The notes beneath the pieces were generated by a model. It was given only the letters and a program-made list of their open reading frames with translations, searched no databases and had not been told where the DNA came from. A program made the position numbers and the translations under genes. From NCBI GenBank assembly GCA_003553225.1, contig PWDW01000023.1, positions 1 to 45,061 of the forward strand: a stretch of DNA of 45,061 nucleotides, written 5' to 3'. Of this stretch, positions 33,527 to 41,075 are shown in pieces (within the stretch, counting starts at the first letter, position 1; each line of letters starts with the position of its first letter). The DNA is from Halanaerobiaceae bacterium (lineage in GTDB: Bacteria; Bacillota; Halanaerobiia; Halanaerobiales; Halarsenatibacteraceae).

Positions 33527-33883
33527 TTATTTAAAACTTTTGATTGGTTCAGGTTTCACACCGGCCTGATACAAAAGACCACAGCAGGCAAAAAGTGAGT
33601 AGGGGGCTTTATAAAGTGAAATACCTTTCTTTTGGGCCAGTTCTATAGTCTCCTGTTCGGGAGTCTTATTTCTTACAAAGATAACAGCTTTTAGATCAAT
33701 CATTTCTGCTGTACGAACCACCTGGATATTTGTTAGGCCGGTTAACAGTATTGTTTTGCTGCTGGAAAAAGCAAGAACATCACTCATTAAATCGGAACCA
33801 CAAGCTGTTTCAATTTCCAATTCAGGGTTTATCTCAACCAAAACATTCAGGCCCAGCAATTTTTTGGCTTTTTTTATATTCAT
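33527..33883 (-). CDS. DRTGG-like domain protein (first gene of the regulatory operon)
   Basis: 118-aa protein with weak but visible similarity to the second DRTGG gene: ETACGSDLMSDVLAFSSSKTILLTGLTNIQVVRTAEMIDLKAVIFV aligns with its core, and both end in a phrase of the type S.FACCGLLYQAGV versus SAFELSGLLYKLGV. It keeps two adjacent Cys near the end. It begins the operon behind a promoter at 33949-33978, with AAGGTGG before the ATG. Function unknown. Confidence 0.72.
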   Translation of the reverse strand: MNIKKAKKLLGLNVLVEINPELEIETACGSDLMSDVLAFSSSKTILLTGLTNIQVVRTAEMIDLKAVIFVRNKTPEQETIELAQKKGISLYKAPYSLFACCGLLYQAGVKPEPIKSFK

Positions 33884-33948
33884 TTATATCCACCTTACAT
33901 TACATTATTGATATTGTTCTTTTTTGCACAAATAAAAATCTCCATTTA

Positions 33949-33978
33949 ATTATACAGTATAGAACCGGTATTAGTAAA
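33949..33978 (-). promoter_or_regulatory. Promoter of the regulatory operon
   Basis: TTTACT (33973-33978), an 18-nt spacer and perfect TATAAT (33949-33954) on the minus strand, about 60 nt upstream of the first gene and just after the mazEF terminator. Confidence 0.65.
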
Positions 33979-33997
33979 GTGAAATTTTATATTAATT

Positions 33998-34026
33998 AAT
34001 AAAAAAATCCCGGTATAACCGGGATT
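33998..34026 (-). terminator. Intrinsic terminator of mazEF
   Basis: AATCCCGGT (34006-34014) pairs perfectly with ACCGGGATT (34018-34026) around a 3-nt loop; the minus strand then runs into TTTTTTTATT. Confidence 0.9.
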
Positions 34027-34104
34027 GGAAAATTTTATGTAATAAAAATCCTTTATAAATTTTAATTTTTACCCTCTGAACTTTAATGCTTATTCATTTC
34101 ACTT

Positions 34105-34458
34105 CTACAGCTCAATCAGCCCCAGACTAATCTCAATTGCTTCATTGACTTTTTGCAGGGTTTCATCTCCCAGATGGGTTATATGCCTCTGAAGCCTTTT
34201 TTTATCAATGGTCCTGATTTGTTCCAGCAAAATAACTGAATCCCGATTTAATTTACTGCTGTCAGAAGCAGGTATTTCTACATGAGTGGGTAACTTTGCT
34301 TTGTCTATTTTAGATGTTATGGCCGCAATTATTACCGTAGGGCTGTATTTATTACCAATATCATTCTGGATAATAAGTACCGGCCTCACTCCTCCCTGTT
34401 CTGATCCTACCACCGGATTCAGGTCAGCATAATATACATCACCGCGCAGTACCTCCAC
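34105..34458 (-). CDS. mazF: MazF/PemK-family mRNA interferase (NdoA-like toxin)
   Basis: Sequence-specific endoribonuclease toxin, 117 aa, the standard length of the EndoA/MazF type. The opening [30 protein letters not shown], catalytic Arg25 and Thr48 (ITSK), and the end [15 protein letters not shown] are diagnostic. It starts at GTG, 3 nt after the antitoxin gene, with no good ribosome site of its own, so translation is probably coupled. It ends before a strong terminator. The cut site cannot be predicted. Confidence 0.95.
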   Translation of the reverse strand: MEVLRGDVYYADLNPVVGSEQGGVRPVLIIQNDIGNKYSPTVIIAAITSKIDKAKLPTHVEIPASDSSKLNRDSVILLEQIRTIDKKRLQRHITHLGDETLQKVNEAIEISLGLIEL

Positions 34459-34461
34459 TTT

Positions 34462-34740
34462 TTATTCACTCTCCGCTAAAGAATCTTCATAAAATGACAT
34501 TAGGCGAGCATCATATTCAATTCCTTCATCTGCCAGTTCCCGATTAAGGCTGCTCATTTTTTCATATCCTTTTCGCAGTTCTCTCCTTATCTCCTTTCTT
34601 CTCATTTCTTCAAGATACAGCCTGGTAGCTTCCCGGAAAAAATCACTGCGGCTGCTTTCATCCTGCTTAAGATAACCATCAATTTCCTGAACTAAACTAC
34701 TGGGTAAATTAACAATAACTTCTTTCAAATTATCCACCAC
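34462..34740 (-). CDS. mazE: MazE-type ribbon-helix-helix antitoxin (EndoAI-like)
   Basis: 92-aa partner of MazF. The N-terminal half is a ribbon-helix-helix DNA-binding domain (KEVIVNLPSSLVQEIDGYLKQDESSRSDFFREATRLYL). The C-terminal half, beginning at the RRELRKGYEKMSSLNRELADE stretch, corresponds to the toxin-binding part in EndoAI. Two consecutive GTG codons (34740, 34737) are possible starts after GGGGGG; the second has better spacing. It would also repress its own operon. The tail motif recurs in the small gene at 34830-34982. Confidence 0.9.
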   Translation of the reverse strand: MVDNLKEVIVNLPSSLVQEIDGYLKQDESSRSDFFREATRLYLEEMRRKEIRRELRKGYEKMSSLNRELADEGIEYDARLMSFYEDSLAESE

Positions 34741-34818
34741 ATTACCCCCCGGAAAAATTTGCTTATTTTATTTATACCAGCTGTTTTGGCTGCAGATTAG
34801 CAATTAAAAAAGTAAAGA

Positions 34819-34844
34819 GATGAGACTTTTTATTCAGTCTCATC
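34819..34844 (-). terminator. Terminator overlapping the end of the 50-codon gene
   Basis: GATGAGACT (34819-34827) pairs perfectly with AGTCTCATC (34836-34844), with the TAA stop in the loop. The minus strand continues TCTTTACTTTTTTAATT. It makes the small gene a separate transcription unit from mazEF. Confidence 0.8.
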
Positions 34845-34982
34845 CTTAATCCTGGTTAAATATTCTTCTGCCAGTTTCTGATTCAGAGGTGCCATTTTTT
34901 TATACCCTTCCCTCATTTTTCTGGCAATTCTTTTTTTCTTCTCTTCAGAAATATTCTTATCCCTGCTCAGCCCACTGCTCAT
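34830..34982 (-). CDS. Small MazE-tail-like protein (50 aa)
   Basis: A short gene of 50 codons from ATG 34982 to TAA 34830. AGAGGTGA sits about 4 nt upstream, a TTGACA-N17-TATACT promoter lies at 35032-35060, and a terminator overlaps the stop. The sequence from about residue 20, ARKMREGYKKMAPLNQKLAE, matches the C-terminal region of the adjacent MazE-like antitoxin (RRELRKGYEKMSSLNRELAD): 11 of 21 residues identical, including GY-KM--LN--LA-E. It lacks the ribbon-helix-helix part. It could be a DNA-binding-free antitoxin, a competitor for MazF, or a remnant kept by chance; the intact signals argue for a real gene. Confidence 0.8.
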   Translation of the reverse strand: MSSGLSRDKNISEEKKKRIARKMREGYKKMAPLNQKLAEEYLTRIKDETE

Positions 34983-35031
34983 AAGCTCACCTCTCGGTTT
35001 ACTAATTATCTTTCATTTTTTCTTATAAATC

Positions 35032-35060
35032 AGTATATAATATTAATTTTTAACTGTCAA
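35032..35060 (-). promoter_or_regulatory. Sigma-A promoter of the 50-codon gene
   Basis: Perfect TTGACA (35055-35060), 17-nt spacer and TATACT (35032-35037) on the minus strand, about 45 nt upstream of the ATG. It lies just after the helicase stop codon. Confidence 0.88.
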
Positions 35061-35098
35061 CCCATAATAATACCTATTTGCTGGTGTTTTTCAGCATT

Positions 35099-37330
35099 TT
35101 ATAATTTGTAATAAAGTCCTTTTTCTTTAACATAATCCAGTAAATCCCGATAGGTTTCATGACCGATAATAGTTTCACTATCACCAACAAGAATTAACTT
35201 CCTCCGGGCCCGGGTCAGGGTGACATTAAGCCGCCGCAGGTCCCGTAAAAATCCAATATTTTGCTGATCATTACTGCGAACAAATGAATTAATCACCATC
35301 TCTTTTTCTCGACCCTGAAAACCATCAACTGTATTTATTTCCAGTTCTTCTGAACTGCTGAGACTATTCAAATAATCGACCTGATCTTTATAGGGGGTAA
35401 TAACAGCAATCTGTGCGGGATCCAGCCCCAGCCGCAGTGCACTATCTACAATATCCATTACAATTTCAGCTTCAACTTTATTGTCATAGGAATATGAGCC
35501 AGCCAGTGATCTTTCCCGGGCTTCCATGGCACAGGTGTCCAAAAATACCACCGGATGTTGCGGAACCAGAGCAGTTTCAGTAAAACAATCACTTTCTGCC
35601 GGCATAACACCCAGATCAGCCAGAGTATGCTCCCTAACCTGATCCGCGCTTTTAAGTTTACCCTCATAAAAATGCTGATCGGAAAAGCCCATAATCGTAT
35701 CATGCATGCGATACTGAACCTGCAGCAGTGACCAAAATTCATTACCATGTATCTCATAAAGCCTTTCAAAAAGCGAGCGGCTGAGTCCTTTTTGAGCTGC
35801 CTCTTCATTTAAGACTGTGGGCGGCAGCTGTTTGTGATCACCGATTAAAACAACTTTTTTCCCTTTATTTATGGGGATTAAAGCAGCTGGTTCTGTGGAT
35901 TGAGTTGCTTCATCTATCACTATTAGCTCAAAATTATGTCCTGACATTAATTCTGATCCGGCAGTAGAATTAGTGGCACATACTACCTCAGCTTCTTCTA
36001 TAAGCTCCCGGGCAGCTTTATCTTCCAGACTGTTAATTTTTTCAAAATATCCATCTATCTGTTCCTGTATATTTAACCATTCAGCCATCTCTTTTATTTT
36101 TTCGGGAGGTACTCCCCGGGAAGATTTTCCCTGTTCTGCTTTTCTTCTGATCTGTTCATCACTCATACCCCGGCGCCAGCGCCCCCCGGGATGGGTTAGA
36201 TCGTCCTGTTTGTCCAGAAGATTTTGGGCCTTTTGGCGTAATTTTTGTGCTTTTTTATAATCGGGATGTTCCAGAACCTGATAATCGAGAGTATGCTCCC
36301 TCAGCAGGGGGGTTACTCTCAGAGGATGTCCAACCCTTAAAACCTGAACTCCAAAATCGGCCAGTCTTTCCACCAGATTATCCACAGCTATATTTGAATC
36401 AGCAGAGGCCAGTATATCCAGCCCCTGTTTTATACCCTGATTGATTATTTCAATGGCAGTTACGGTCTTTCCCGTACCCGGAGGACCCTGAATTAAATAA
36501 AAATCTTCAGCCTGCAGTGCCTTTTGAACAGCTCTTTTTTGTGATTCATTTAATTTTTCATCAGTCCATTCTTTGACTTCAATCTCTTTGCTGCTCCATC
36601 TAAGATCCCGTAAACCCAGCAGCCTGTCTTTCATTTCATCCTGTTTTTTAACTTCATCAAGTGCTTCCAGCATGCGCTGATAGGTAATATCATTTACATA
36701 AAGATCCATTCTCAAACCTTTTCCATAAACAAAGGAATCAGGATTGTTGTCAAAAACAACCGTCAGGGAATATTTTGTTTTTTCAGCAACTGTTCCGGTC
36801 GGATTATCATCAGCCAGGGGTTTATTTTTACTTATCATCACCAGGTCACCAACACTTATTTCCGTTTCCGGTAGTTTTTCTCCGGCCTGCTGGCGAAGAA
36901 ACTTAACCATTGGTTTATTTCCAAAAGCTGTTCCTTCATCTCGACCTTTAAGGTGAAGCACAGCCCGACCTTTTTTTTCTCTTTCCCTGGGGCTTAGTCG
37001 TTTAATTTCCAGTTCATGCTGTTCCATTTCTTCTATACGTTCCAGCTCAACAAGTTTTTTATATTTTTTGATATAATCTATAATCTCTCCATCCACCAGC
37101 TGTTCCTTATCCCGGGGATAAACATTTACTTTGATACCCCCAATTCTATTTCCATCCATAATATTTACAACTTTTTTAGCAACTTTATCCTTGATTTCTA
37201 CCTCAGCTTTTTTTTCTTTGATATCAATTTTACCAATATCATCACTGGCAATCTCTGCTTCATTTATAAAAGCTCCCACAATATCTCCCGGTCCAATTTC
37301 ACCATTTATATCGGTAACTATTAAATCCAT
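35099..37330 (-). CDS. SF1 (Upf1/IGHMBP2-like) helicase with DbpA-like N-terminal domain
   Basis: 743-aa superfamily 1 helicase. Visible motifs: Walker A IQGPPGTGKT, motif Ia ADSNIAVDNL, Walker B VIDEATQSTEPA, motif III GDHKQLPPTV, QYRMHDTI, and the C-terminal DGFQGREKEMVINSFVRS and LTRARRKLILVGD. Residues 1-80 read like the DbpA RNA-binding domain of DEAD-box helicases (IGPGDIVGAFINEAEI, then DIGKIDI, then a GIKVNV strand). That suggests an RNA or RNA-DNA substrate, by inference. The ATG at 37330 has GGAG 6 nt upstream; an upstream GTG at 37375 overlaps a strong AGGAGGTGA and would add 15 codons across a perfect hairpin. Confidence 0.82.
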   Translation of the reverse strand: MDLIVTDINGEIGPGDIVGAFINEAEIASDDIGKIDIKEKKAEVEIKDKVAKKVVNIMDGNRIGGIKVNVYPRDKEQLVDGEIIDYIKKYKKLVELERIEEMEQHELEIKRLSPREREKKGRAVLHLKGRDEGTAFGNKPMVKFLRQQAGEKLPETEISVGDLVMISKNKPLADDNPTGTVAEKTKYSLTVVFDNNPDSFVYGKGLRMDLYVNDITYQRMLEALDEVKKQDEMKDRLLGLRDLRWSSKEIEVKEWTDEKLNESQKRAVQKALQAEDFYLIQGPPGTGKTVTAIEIINQGIKQGLDILASADSNIAVDNLVERLADFGVQVLRVGHPLRVTPLLREHTLDYQVLEHPDYKKAQKLRQKAQNLLDKQDDLTHPGGRWRRGMSDEQIRRKAEQGKSSRGVPPEKIKEMAEWLNIQEQIDGYFEKINSLEDKAARELIEEAEVVCATNSTAGSELMSGHNFELIVIDEATQSTEPAALIPINKGKKVVLIGDHKQLPPTVLNEEAAQKGLSRSLFERLYEIHGNEFWSLLQVQYRMHDTIMGFSDQHFYEGKLKSADQVREHTLADLGVMPAESDCFTETALVPQHPVVFLDTCAMEARERSLAGSYSYDNKVEAEIVMDIVDSALRLGLDPAQIAVITPYKDQVDYLNSLSSSEELEINTVDGFQGREKEMVINSFVRSNDQQNIGFLRDLRRLNVTLTRARRKLILVGDSETIIGHETYRDLLDYVKEKGLYYKL

Positions 37331-37340
37331 AGTATACTCC

Positions 37341-37364
37341 GGACCTTTATTACCATAAAGGTCC
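37341..37364 (-). promoter_or_regulatory. Perfect hairpin in the helicase initiation region
   Basis: GGACCTTTAT-GGTA-ATAAAGGTCC, a 10-bp perfect stem, lies between a full-strength AGGAGGTGA (37372-37380) and the ATG at 37330. If the stem forms it brings the strong site close to the second GGAG and the ATG. Confidence 0.5.
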
Positions 37365-37527
37365 AGAACAATCACCTCCTGAATTACATAAAATTTATCG
37401 GAAACTGCAGAATATTTTATTGAATATTTTATTAATTGATATATTCCACAGTAATATATTCACAGTTAAAACTAATATTTTTCTTTTAATGGTATCTCTT
37501 CCCGAGCAGAACAAATAATATTCCTGA

Positions 37528-38079
37528 TTACATTTCCGTTTTTCTGTTCTCCCTATCCTGGAATACTTTGCTGCCTACTGCTTTTTTTTGGTTCTGGTAT
37601 TTACCACAATAAGGATTTTCAGCAGTTTTATCCATCTTAGAAAACACAAGCTGACATATCCTGCGTCCGGCTACCAATTTAATAGGAAGCCGGTTGGCAT
37701 TATACAATTCCAGAGTGATTTGGCCGGCAAATCCGGGATCAACCCAGCCTGCATTTTGAATAAACAAACCCATCCGGCCTATTGAACTTCGGCCCTCCAC
37801 AAAAGCAGTTATATTTTCTGGAAGCTGGATATACTCCCTGGTAGCTGCCAGCAGAAAAGAGTTGGGAGGAATGACAATTTCCTGTTTCTCAATACTATGA
37901 TATTGAATCTCGTCTTCCAGAGTCATCACTTCCATCATATTTTCATCTATTTTGAGAAAACTGTTACCAAGTCTTAGATCAACTGAAGCCGGCTGTATCT
38001 GTTTTCGGGCCAGAGGTTTAATTATCAGTTTATTATCTTCAATTAATTCCTTTAAAGTCCTGTCCGATAATATCATCAT
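37528..38079 (-). CDS. dcd: dCTP deaminase
   Basis: Deaminates dCTP to dUTP (or to dUMP in bifunctional forms) for thymidylate synthesis. The 183 aa match the family: MILSDRTLKELIE at the start, IQPASVDLRLGN, the conserved VEGRSSIGRMGL and WVDPGFAGQITLELYN with the catalytic Glu. GGAGC precedes the ATG; two ATGs are adjacent (38079, 38076). It overlaps the HPr-like gene by 41 nt. Confidence 0.95.
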   Translation of the reverse strand: MMILSDRTLKELIEDNKLIIKPLARKQIQPASVDLRLGNSFLKIDENMMEVMTLEDEIQYHSIEKQEIVIPPNSFLLAATREYIQLPENITAFVEGRSSIGRMGLFIQNAGWVDPGFAGQITLELYNANRLPIKLVAGRRICQLVFSKMDKTAENPYCGKYQNQKKAVGSKVFQDRENRKTEM

Positions 38080-38353
38080 AACGCTCCTTTGAGCTGCACA
38101 GGTTTTTCTTCATATATTTTTTCATCCTTCTGAAGGCTTCATTCTCATCAGGGCCATCAAACACTAATTTTATTTTCTCTCCCTGACCTACACCCAGTGA
38201 AAGAACACTTATTATGCTCTTGGCATTTACTTCCTGTTTGCCAAAAACAAGTGTTATTTCTGAATCAAACTGACTTGCCAGATCAACAAATTTTGCTGCC
38301 GGTCGAGCATGCAGACCGGTAGCAGCTTTAATTATAAACTCCTCTGTCTTCAT
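38039..38353 (-). CDS. HPr-like phosphocarrier protein with C-terminal extension
   Basis: 104-aa HPr-fold protein. His15 in TGLHARPAA is the EI phosphorylation site and Ser46 in AKSIISVLSL is the HPr-kinase site, so it could act both in PTS transfer and in catabolite control. Family members are about 87 aa; here about 17 extra residues (SSKERYDDIIGQDFKGIN) overlap the start of dcd by 41 nt, suggesting the extension arose by loss of the old stop. No PTS enzyme gene is in the window, so it may be a Crh-like regulator. Confidence 0.88.
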   Translation of the reverse strand: MKTEEFIIKAATGLHARPAAKFVDLASQFDSEITLVFGKQEVNAKSIISVLSLGVGQGEKIKLVFDGPDENEAFRRMKKYMKKNLCSSKERYDDIIGQDFKGIN

Positions 38354-38363
38354 AAAAAAAACC

Positions 38364-38813
38364 TCAATTCTCAGCCATCTTTTTTATTACATCCGCCCGG
38401 GTAACAATACCAATCAATTTATCATCTTCTATAACCGGAATTCTATTTATATCTTTTTCTACCATCAAAGTTGCAATCTCATCTATAGAAGTATCGGGAT
38501 CAACTGTAATAACTCTTTTGGTCATTAAATCCTGTACATCAACGGCAATAAATTTTTTAAACTCTTCTCTAAATTTACGTGGACTTTCAAGATAAATTAT
38601 CCCATCCAGAATATTAATATATCCGGGGGAGTTTAATCTTTTCTTTTTCATAATAAGATCTTTTTCCGTTACAATTCCCAGCAATTTATCATTCTCTACA
38701 ACCGGAAGTCCACTTATTTCATGTTCACTCATTATTTCAGCAGCTTCCTCCACACTTGTTTCGGGAGGTATAGTAACCACATCTCTGGTCATAATATCTC
38801 TGGCTGCTGTCAT
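38364..38813 (-). CDS. Protein with two CBS domains
   Basis: 149-aa protein consisting of a CBS pair, separated by an insert of about 20 residues. Both repeats show the usual pattern (TAARDIMTRDVVTIPPETSVEEAA ... GLPVVENDKLLGIVTEKDL; then VQDLMTKRVITVDPDTSIDEIA ... RIPVIEDDKLIGIVTRADV). CBS pairs bind adenosine ligands such as AMP, ATP or c-di-AMP, or SAM, and act as energy sensors. ATG 38813 is used, after AAAGGGGTG; a GTG at 38822 would add three residues. It lies 10 nt before the HPr-like gene. Confidence 0.9.
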   Translation of the reverse strand: MTAARDIMTRDVVTIPPETSVEEAAEIMSEHEISGLPVVENDKLLGIVTEKDLIMKKKRLNSPGYINILDGIIYLESPRKFREEFKKFIAVDVQDLMTKRVITVDPDTSIDEIATLMVEKDINRIPVIEDDKLIGIVTRADVIKKMAEN

Positions 38814-38863
38814 AAATAACACCCCTTTATATCTTATTTTATTGCTGGTTTACATACTGCTGA

Positions 38864-40411
38864 TTAAAGTAATTTTTTTAAAACATCGGGTATAAAATCA
38901 ATTATATCCCCGGCAGTGAGTCCCGGAGCTGACTGCTCCTTTGAGCCAAGTTCTCCGGCCATACCGTGCAAATAAGGACCAAGTACTGCTGCATCACCAC
39001 AATCAGCACCCTGAGCAACCAGACCCGCAATAATACCTGTCAGCACATCACCACTACCCGCTGTTGCAAGCCCCTGAGTTCCGGTAGGGTTAATATATAG
39101 ATCACCGTTCGGATGCCCAACAGTGGTAGCCGCTCCTTTCAAAACCAGATACACACCATGTTCTGAGGCAAATTCACGGGTTAGAGGTATACGCCGGGAA
39201 CTAACAGAGGAGATATTTATATCCAGCAGATTAGCCATTTCACCGGGATGCGGTGTCAGTATTGTCGGATTATCACGTGTAAGCAAAAGTTCAGGAGCAG
39301 AAAGTTCATTTAGGGCATCAGCATCAAGGATCAGCGGTATCTCAGCTTCTTTTATCAGAGTCTCAACAATATAATTTACTTCCGAGCTGCGGCCCAGTCC
39401 CGGTCCTACAGCCAGTACATCATAATCTTTTTCAATTTTTTTAATCCGGGGAAGAGCTTTACGGCTGATACCCTGGCTGTCATCAGACAGGCCCTCGGTA
39501 AGCAGCTCGGGCCGGTAACCGGCAGCTGTGGCCTGTATACTTTCCGGAATACCAAGTTTGACCAGACCGGAACCAACTTTCAAAGCCGCCAGTCCGGTTA
39601 AACACGGAGCTCCCACCATACCGGGAGAACCTCCAATTACACCCACACGTCCAAAGGTGCCTTTATAGCCTTCAGCCGGTCTATCAGGAATTAGATTTCC
39701 AGCCTCTCTGTCACTTATACTAAAGGTCCTGACCGTTACCTGATTTGTTACTGAACCGGGCAGGCCTATATCGATAATTTTTTGTTTCCCGGCATATTCT
39801 ACTCCCGGGTATAAACATAATCCTGTTTTTGGAAAGGCCATTACAGCAGTATAATCAGCCTGAAGAGCACCACCTAAAACTTCACCGGTTCTACCTGAGA
39901 TACCTGAAGGGATGTCAAGGGAAAAAACCAAACTGGATGAACTGCGGTTCTTTTCTATCAAATCAATAACTTCAGCCACTGCACCTCTTACTTCCCCCTT
40001 TATTCCGGTACCTAACAGGGCATCAACAATAAACTCCCTTTCTTTAATTAAATTTTTTACCTCGGCATACTTCATATCAGAAAAAGTGAATAAATTTATA
40101 TTCCTCATTTTACAGAGTTCATAGTTAGTCTGTGTTACTTCACTGAATTTGTCGGGAGTTCCGGTTAATATGACCTTAATATCAAAATTCCACATATCTA
40201 AATAACGGGCTACAACCAGACCATCCCCACCATTATTACCGGTATGACAAAAGATTAAAGCCCGGGGTTTCATATTTTTTTTCCGCTGTACTTCACAAAT
40301 TAAATCAGCTGTACTTCTTCCAGCCTCCTCCATCAAAAGAAGTTCCGGAAAACCCTTATTTACGGCCAGCTGATCTATTTCCTGCATTTCTTCTGGAGCT
40401 AACACAATCAT
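38864..40411 (-). CDS. nnr: Bifunctional NAD(P)HX epimerase / ADP-dependent dehydratase
   Basis: Repairs hydrated NAD(P)H. The 515 aa combine an N-terminal YjeF_N epimerase (NnrE: MEEAGRSTADLI, CHTGNNGGDGLVVARYL, DALLGTGIKGEVRG) with a C-terminal ribokinase-like dehydratase (NnrD: GRVGVIGGSPGMVGAPCL, LDADALNEL, LTPHPGEMANLL, GSGDVLTGIIAGLVAQG). Both halves are complete. It lies 17 nt after acpS in the same direction, the usual acpS-nnr arrangement. Confidence 0.96.
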   Translation of the reverse strand: MIVLAPEEMQEIDQLAVNKGFPELLLMEEAGRSTADLICEVQRKKNMKPRALIFCHTGNNGGDGLVVARYLDMWNFDIKVILTGTPDKFSEVTQTNYELCKMRNINLFTFSDMKYAEVKNLIKEREFIVDALLGTGIKGEVRGAVAEVIDLIEKNRSSSSLVFSLDIPSGISGRTGEVLGGALQADYTAVMAFPKTGLCLYPGVEYAGKQKIIDIGLPGSVTNQVTVRTFSISDREAGNLIPDRPAEGYKGTFGRVGVIGGSPGMVGAPCLTGLAALKVGSGLVKLGIPESIQATAAGYRPELLTEGLSDDSQGISRKALPRIKKIEKDYDVLAVGPGLGRSSEVNYIVETLIKEAEIPLILDADALNELSAPELLLTRDNPTILTPHPGEMANLLDINISSVSSRRIPLTREFASEHGVYLVLKGAATTVGHPNGDLYINPTGTQGLATAGSGDVLTGIIAGLVAQGADCGDAAVLGPYLHGMAGELGSKEQSAPGLTAGDIIDFIPDVLKKLL

Positions 40412-40428
40412 CCTTTTTCACTCCTCAT

Positions 40429-40821
40429 TTATTCCCCAGTCCTGCCTGCTGTGCCCATTACCTGAGCCAGAGCATAATCATTCTCATGTGATAAGCTAAT
40501 ATATATTTTATTAATCTGCATTGCTGTGGCTGTATTTAAAACTTCTCCTGTTAAATTTACTGAAGGTTGTCCCTGCTCAGAGGACAGTATTTCCATTTCC
40601 CGCCAGGAAACACCACCGGAGAGACCGGTACCCAGCATTTTTAAAATAGCCTCTTTTGCTGCAAATCGAACCGCAAAAGAATCGGCTTCTTTTTTATAAC
40701 TGCGGCAGTATTCAATCTCCCGGTCTGTATACACTCTCTGTAAAAACTTATCTTCCCAGCGATTGATCATTTTTTTGATGCGGGGGATATAAACCAGATC
40801 AACTCCCAGACCTTTTAGCAT
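40429..40821 (-). CDS. acpS: Holo-[acyl-carrier-protein] synthase AcpS
   Basis: Transfers phosphopantetheine from CoA to ACP. The 130 aa show the two metal motifs: GVDLVYIPRI with Asp8 and FAAKEAILKMLGTG with Glu57, plus SLSHENDYALAQVM near the end. GGAGC lies 8 nt before the ATG. A -10 TATAAT at 40889-40894 with TTGCAT at 40912-40917 may be its promoter. It heads the acpS-nnr unit. Confidence 0.96.
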   Translation of the reverse strand: MLKGLGVDLVYIPRIKKMINRWEDKFLQRVYTDREIEYCRSYKKEADSFAVRFAAKEAILKMLGTGLSGGVSWREMEILSSEQGQPSVNLTGEVLNTATAMQINKIYISLSHENDYALAQVMGTAGRTGE

Positions 40822-40888
40822 GATTTTAGCTCCTTTGTCACTTTTCCCTGCCGACAGTCACTGAAACCATTTTTTTGCTACCATATTC

Positions 40889-40917
40889 ATTATAATTTAA
40901 TTTAGCGGTAAATGCAA
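40889..40917 (-). promoter_or_regulatory. Candidate promoter of acpS
   Basis: TTGCAT (40912-40917), 17-nt spacer and TATAAT (40889-40894) on the minus strand. The -35 overlaps the last bases of a 12-bp hairpin (40913-40924/40939-40950) with one mismatch. Confidence 0.5.
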
Positions 40918-40980
40918 AGTCCGGACTCTGATTTCAGGCCGGACTCTGCATTACTTAACATGTTTTTTTAAACCCCTAAA

Positions 40981-41075
40981 GACTTAATCGTGAACCGCTC
41001 CACCTAATACGCAGTTTCGATGGAGTTTTCTTTGGCCAATTTCGATAAAGAAAAACCCAGCTATAAGATTAAGTC
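40981..41075 (-). ncRNA. Candidate structured RNA upstream of acpS
   Basis: GATTAAGTC (minus strand, closing stem, 40981-40989 with 41067-41075) encloses two hairpins: TTTCTTT/AAAGAAA around 41030-41053 and CTCCA/TGGAG around 40999-41025. Both hairpin loops begin with UCGAAA-U/C-UG, and a third copy, CCGAAAUUG, lies beside the closing stem at 41075-41083. I do not recognise the fold. Confidence 0.4.

Noticed and set aside
34741-34829. Separate mazEF promoter (TTGCTA with TATAAA)
   Set aside because: The spacing is 21 nt, too long for sigma-A, so I do not annotate it, although mazEF must have some promoter here or rely on read-through.
40985-41010. T-box-like string AGGTGGAGCGG on the minus strand upstream of acpS
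   Set aside because: It resembles the T-box core only partly; there is no specifier stem or antiterminator/terminator pair, and acpS is not a usual T-box target.
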